From: CAYQNU01 sp964419055
GTDB taxonomy: Bacteria > Bacteroidota > Bacteroidia > Flavobacteriales_D > Parvicellaceae
Assembly (NCBI GenBank): GCA_964419055.1
Contig: CAYQNU010000001.1
Coordinates: 62,001-126,000, forward strand
Length of the DNA: 64,000 nucleotides
Reading direction: 5' to 3'
Shown: piece by piece, positions 61,324-64,000 of the stretch
How the letters are laid out: the number at the start of each line of letters is the position of its first letter
Numbering within the stretch: the first letter of the stretch is position 1
Notes under the pieces: model-generated
What the model was told of the DNA's origin: nothing
The model's input: the letters and a program-made list of their open reading frames with translations, nothing else
Database searches by the model: none
Made by a program: the position numbers and the translations under genes

Positions 61324-61965
61324 TTACTTTGAAAGGGCAGCGTGGTACTCTTTATTAACCAAAACAATTACTTCTTTAGTAATATCTAATTCAGGATTGG
61401 CAAATAAAATTTGGCCACCTAAACGAAAACTTAAAATGTAATCATACCCCAATTGTTTACCAATATTTTGCATAAAAGCATTTGTTTTGGTAACATAATC
61501 ATTCATAACTTCTGCTTCCAATTGTTGTAATTCTTGATTGAGTTGTTGTTCTTGTTGCATTATATTTTGCTCCATCAAACCCAATTCTTGCATTTTTTCT
61601 TGTTTTTCTGCGTCTCCTAAAATTTTAAATTCTTTCTCAATGGCTTTTTGCTTTTTTTCGTAAGCACCATAAAGACCTTTCAACTTTGATTCTGCTGCGG
61701 CTTGTTTTGCCAATAAGTCGGCTTCAATCAATTTAGTAAAATCATAATACTTTGAAACTGAATCGCTGTTTACAAAAGCAATTTTCAATTCTCCAACTGA
61801 TTTAGGAGGTTGATTTAAAATAGCCTTCACAGAGTCGTCTTCGGTCATTACTTTCTCCTCGGCAGTGGTTGCTCCACCTTTATTGCTTGTAAAATGTAAT
61901 AACAATAACACCACTACGCTAATAGCTAAAATTATGTTGATAAACGTTTGTTTGCCTTGATTCAT
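61324..61965 (-). CDS. OmpH/Skp-like periplasmic chaperone family protein
   Basis: A 213-residue protein with an N-terminal membrane helix (INIILAISVVVLLLLHF), a polar linker and an OmpH domain (IAFVNSDSVSKYYDFTKLI onward). The domain has a long coiled coil rich in Lys, Glu and Gln (KKQKAIEKEFKILGDAEKQE, QEQQLNQELQQLEAEV) and ends in ANPELDITKEVIVLVNKEY. Skp-like proteins hold unfolded outer-membrane proteins. The membrane anchor in place of a cleaved signal is typical of some Bacteroidota paralogues. Confidence 0.85.
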   Translation of the reverse strand: MNQGKQTFINIILAISVVVLLLLHFTSNKGGATTAEEKVMTEDDSVKAILNQPPKSVGELKIAFVNSDSVSKYYDFTKLIEADLLAKQAAAESKLKGLYGAYEKKQKAIEKEFKILGDAEKQEKMQELGLMEQNIMQQEQQLNQELQQLEAEVMNDYVTKTNAFMQNIGKQLGYDYILSFRLGGQILFANPELDITKEVIVLVNKEYHAALSK

Positions 61966-61987
61966 TGTGTATTTTATTTAGTTTTGA

Positions 61988-62236
61988 TTATTGAGAATTT
62001 GTTTGTTGGAATGCTTCTTTAAAATCCTTGCTCATATCTACAAAGCGCATCCAAACTTTTTGCAGAAATTCTTCGGAAACCAATTTTTCCATATCATCCA
62101 TACCGGCAACATCCATTTGGTTGAGTCGGTAAATTTGTTCGTATTGATCTAACACGATTTTAACGATATATTTATTCTCTCTTAGGAAAATACTAATATC
62201 CAATTTTGGATGATCAATTTTGGTAACTGTTCTCAT
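61988..62236 (-). CDS. Small conserved-looking protein, unknown function
   Basis: An 82-residue soluble protein (MRTVTKIDHPKLDISIFLRE). It has an N-terminal beta-like part and a helical C terminus (MEKLVSEEFLQKVWMRFVDM). No signal peptide, Cys motif or membrane segment. I do not recognise the family. It starts a run of minus-strand genes (OmpH-like, DUF4924, SDR) with a 22-base gap to the next. The ATG at 62236 is the only good start. Confidence 0.6.
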   Translation of the reverse strand: MRTVTKIDHPKLDISIFLRENKYIVKIVLDQYEQIYRLNQMDVAGMDDMEKLVSEEFLQKVWMRFVDMSKDFKEAFQQTNSQ

Positions 62237-62325
62237 AAAGACAGTGCAAAAATAATCAGAACAATTTGATTCACAACTTTTTTTGGAAATACCCGAGCTC
62301 CCTTAACAAAATTTAAAGAAAAACG

Positions 62326-62724
62326 TTAGGCGCTTTCGCTCGTAGCGTAAGAATATTCAATGAATTTAAATGGGATTTTAACCATGTAAGCAAAATCTTG
62401 ACCTACTTCAAACATGTCGTCTTCATCTTCGTGATAGAACCAATCCACAGTAACTTTGCTGTTTTTTTCTATTAATTCGTTCAATTTATAGAAAATAAAC
62501 AACAATCGTTTTGATGCAGAAATATTAAAATAGTCTAGTTTAATGATCAATTTGGTTTTATCGGCTGCTTCGGTAACATATTCTCCAAGCCAATTCAAAA
62601 CTGGTTTAAAAAAATCTTCAGCATCAGCAGGAATGGCCTTACCCGTCATTGAAAAAGCCCCTGTCATCGGATCGAAATTAATTTCGGGAGTTGTGTCAGT
62701 ACCTTTAATGTATAAAACTTCCAT
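62326..62724 (-). CDS. SiaC-family (DUF1987) regulatory phosphoprotein
   Basis: A 132-residue protein. I chose the ATG at 62724 (MEVLYIKGTDTTPEINFDP), matching the family N terminus; the frame extends 13 codons upstream. Family hallmarks are the TTPEI motif, PADAEDFFKPVLNWL and the switch region LDYFNISASKRLLF. In SiaC proteins this region carries the phosphorylated residue that controls binding to a diguanylate cyclase or similar partner; here Ser residues sit there. No siaA/siaB-like genes are in view, so the kinase and phosphatase must be elsewhere. Confidence 0.82.
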   Translation of the reverse strand: MEVLYIKGTDTTPEINFDPMTGAFSMTGKAIPADAEDFFKPVLNWLGEYVTEAADKTKLIIKLDYFNISASKRLLFIFYKLNELIEKNSKVTVDWFYHEDEDDMFEVGQDFAYMVKIPFKFIEYSYATSESA

Positions 62725-62883
62725 TGATTTGATTTTACTCTTTAGGAGTGCTAAATTGCACAAAATTATTGTAATCCTAACATTAATTCTTCAAATTTAT
62801 TGAAATTTAAGACTAATTGACTTTTATATTCGACCAAATTAATAACCTGATTCGATAGCCATCGGGTCAGATTAATAGTTAAA

Positions 62884-63615
62884 TTACAAACTCATTAATG
62901 CTTTGAACTTAACGGCTTGTCGTCTGGAGATTTCTATTTTGGTTGCGTTGGCATCGTCTAAAGTGATTTGCAAACCTCCGTTAAACCAATTTTCGATGTG
63001 TTTAATAAACCGCAAGTTGACAATATATTTTCGGTTGGCTCTAAAAAATAATCGCTGATCCAATTTTTCTTCCAAGCTATTCAAAGACTTCAAAATAAGC
63101 GGTCTAAATTTATCAAAATATACCTTAATGTAGTTTCCCTCTGACTCAAACATACGTATATCTTCTACTTTTATAAACCAACATTTTTCTCCATCTTTTA
63201 TGAAAACACGGTCATCACTTCCCAATAACCCTCTTTCTTGAAGGTTAAATGTTTCTTCTTCAGAACCTTCATCTTGAAGTAGTTTTTGCATGGACTCCTT
63301 TAAGCGTTCTGGATCAACCGGTTTTAATAAATAATCGGTTGCATTTACTTCAAAAGCCTTAATGGCATAGTCATTATACGCTGTGACAAAAATTACATTG
63401 GCATTTTTATCAATATTCTTAATTACCTCAAAACCATTTTTTTCAGGCATTTCAATATCCAAAAATATTAAATCCGGTTTATTTTGATTGATGAAAAATA
63501 TAGCCTCATCAGCATTAGAACATTCACCTATAATTTCAATTTCATCGTATGCTTTGAGCATAGATATCAATTCTTTACGTGCCAATCGTTCATCATCAAC
63601 TACAACTGTTCTCAT
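62884..63615 (-). CDS. LytTR-family response regulator
   Basis: A 243-residue regulator. The receiver domain has VVDDERLARKEL, the phosphoacceptor Asp in LIFLDIEMPEKNGF and the conserved KPVD Lys. The LytTR domain begins about residue 145 (FIKVEDIRMFESEGNYIKVYF, FFRANRKYIVNLRFIKHI). It is paired with the histidine kinase gene upstream on the same strand (12-base gap), forming a two-component system. Targets unknown. Confidence 0.94.
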   Translation of the reverse strand: MRTVVVDDERLARKELISMLKAYDEIEIIGECSNADEAIFFINQNKPDLIFLDIEMPEKNGFEVIKNIDKNANVIFVTAYNDYAIKAFEVNATDYLLKPVDPERLKESMQKLLQDEGSEEETFNLQERGLLGSDDRVFIKDGEKCWFIKVEDIRMFESEGNYIKVYFDKFRPLILKSLNSLEEKLDQRLFFRANRKYIVNLRFIKHIENWFNGGLQITLDDANATKIEISRRQAVKFKALMSL

Positions 63616-63627
63616 AGTATTCTAAAA

Positions 63628-64000
63628 TTAAATTATTACTGTTTTAGGTATTTTTAAGGTGGTTCTTACCATTCCTTCTACATTTTCTATTTTTACTAAA
63701 GCCTGTTTGCCAAAAAGAATTTTTAATCGTTGTTGAGTATTTTCCAATCCAATTCCTTCTTTTGATTTAAGTTGTGGCTTAAATGTGCCATCGTTCCATA
63801 CTTCAACAACTAAACAATTGTCCTCTTCACTCAAATAACTTTTAATTTTAACCTTTCCGCCTTTTGCTCGCTTACTAATGCCGTGTTTTATTGCATTTTC
63901 TGTTAGAGTTTGAATCATTAATGGCGGCACCAAACAAGAATTCAATTCTTCTCCGACTTCTATCTTTATGGTAAGCCTTTCCTCAAAACGTATTTTTTCT
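63628..64000 (-). CDS. LytS-type histidine kinase, C-terminal part only
   Basis: About 124 residues are visible; the N terminus lies beyond the right edge. It contains RFEERLTIKIEVGEE, the P/ATPase boundary motif VPPLMIQTLTENAIKHGIS and EGIGLENTQQRLKILFG, all typical of LytS/YehU-type kinases (His_kinase/HATPase_c). It is the partner of the LytTR regulator at 62884-63615, with a 12-base gap. Sensing domains cannot be seen here. Confidence 0.9.
   Translation of the reverse strand, partial: EKIRFEERLTIKIEVGEELNSCLVPPLMIQTLTENAIKHGISKRAKGGKVKIKSYLSEEDNCLVVEVWNDGTFKPQLKSKEGIGLENTQQRLKILFGKQALVKIENVEGMVRTTLKIPKTVII

Noticed and set aside
1..64000. tRNA genes, rRNA, insertion sequences, prophage or CRISPR
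   Set aside because: I looked in the intergenic stretches on both strands and saw no cloverleaf-like sequence, transposase, integrase or repeat array that I could support.

Overview
The window comes from a low-GC member of the Bacteroidota, most likely a Flavobacteriales bacterium. The signs are: five secreted proteins with type IX secretion (T9SS) C-terminal sorting domains; LytTR two-component pairs; TAnnTTTG-type promoters; a DUF4270 lipoprotein next to glmS; an energy transducer TonB domain; a DUF4465 protein; and a fused ccoNO cbb3 oxidase gene. I see no tRNA, rRNA, CRISPR array, phage or intact insertion sequence. Family and genus cannot be settled from the sequence alone.

Layout. Positions 1-5462 (minus) hold a tightly packed set: a membrane GT-C/TPR protein, two ketoacyl-ACP synthase III paralogues flanking a private acyl carrier protein, and an SDR reductase cut by the window edge. 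This looks like a dedicated short acyl-chain pathway. RNase R follows (5575-7722). Positions 7930-9228 carry two 24-bp palindromes, a winged-helix protein and an overlapping AbiEii-like nucleotidyltransferase, resembling a toxin-antitoxin module. Positions 9292-12837 pair an ECF sigma factor with a very large membrane protein that has an anti-sigma-like N terminus and a TonB C terminus. Positions 12955-17761 hold a small secreted protein and two large T9SS cargo proteins. Positions 18168-23202 hold a LytS/LytTR pair and a secreted protein of unknown role.

The middle is mostly housekeeping: plsX-fabH, gdhA, a Crp/Fnr regulator, a flippase-like protein, panD, a chromate transporter, panC, a glycogen-synthase-like protein, a DUF4270 lipoprotein and glmS. 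A cobalamin riboswitch (about 35586-35835) then leads an operon of two T9SS-exported surface proteins and a BtuB-like TonB receptor. Positions 40142-46506 are a cbb3 oxidase operon (ccoS-ccoNO-ccoQ-ccoP-ccoG-fixH-tauE/safE-like). After it come a T9SS polysaccharide-deacetylase-like protein, an LpxH-like hydrolase downstream of an M1 peptidase with an apparent outer-membrane barrel, an alpha/beta hydrolase, an M28 peptidase, pyruvate kinase, radA, an SDR/DUF4924/OmpH-like cluster, a SiaC-like protein and a second LytS/LytTR pair cut by the right edge.

The main leads are the palindrome-flanked HTH/nucleotidyltransferase pair, the anti-sigma/TonB fusion, the M1 peptidase/barrel fusion, the KAS III-ACP-KAS III set, and an SDR gene whose NAD-binding loop lies upstream of every canonical start codon.
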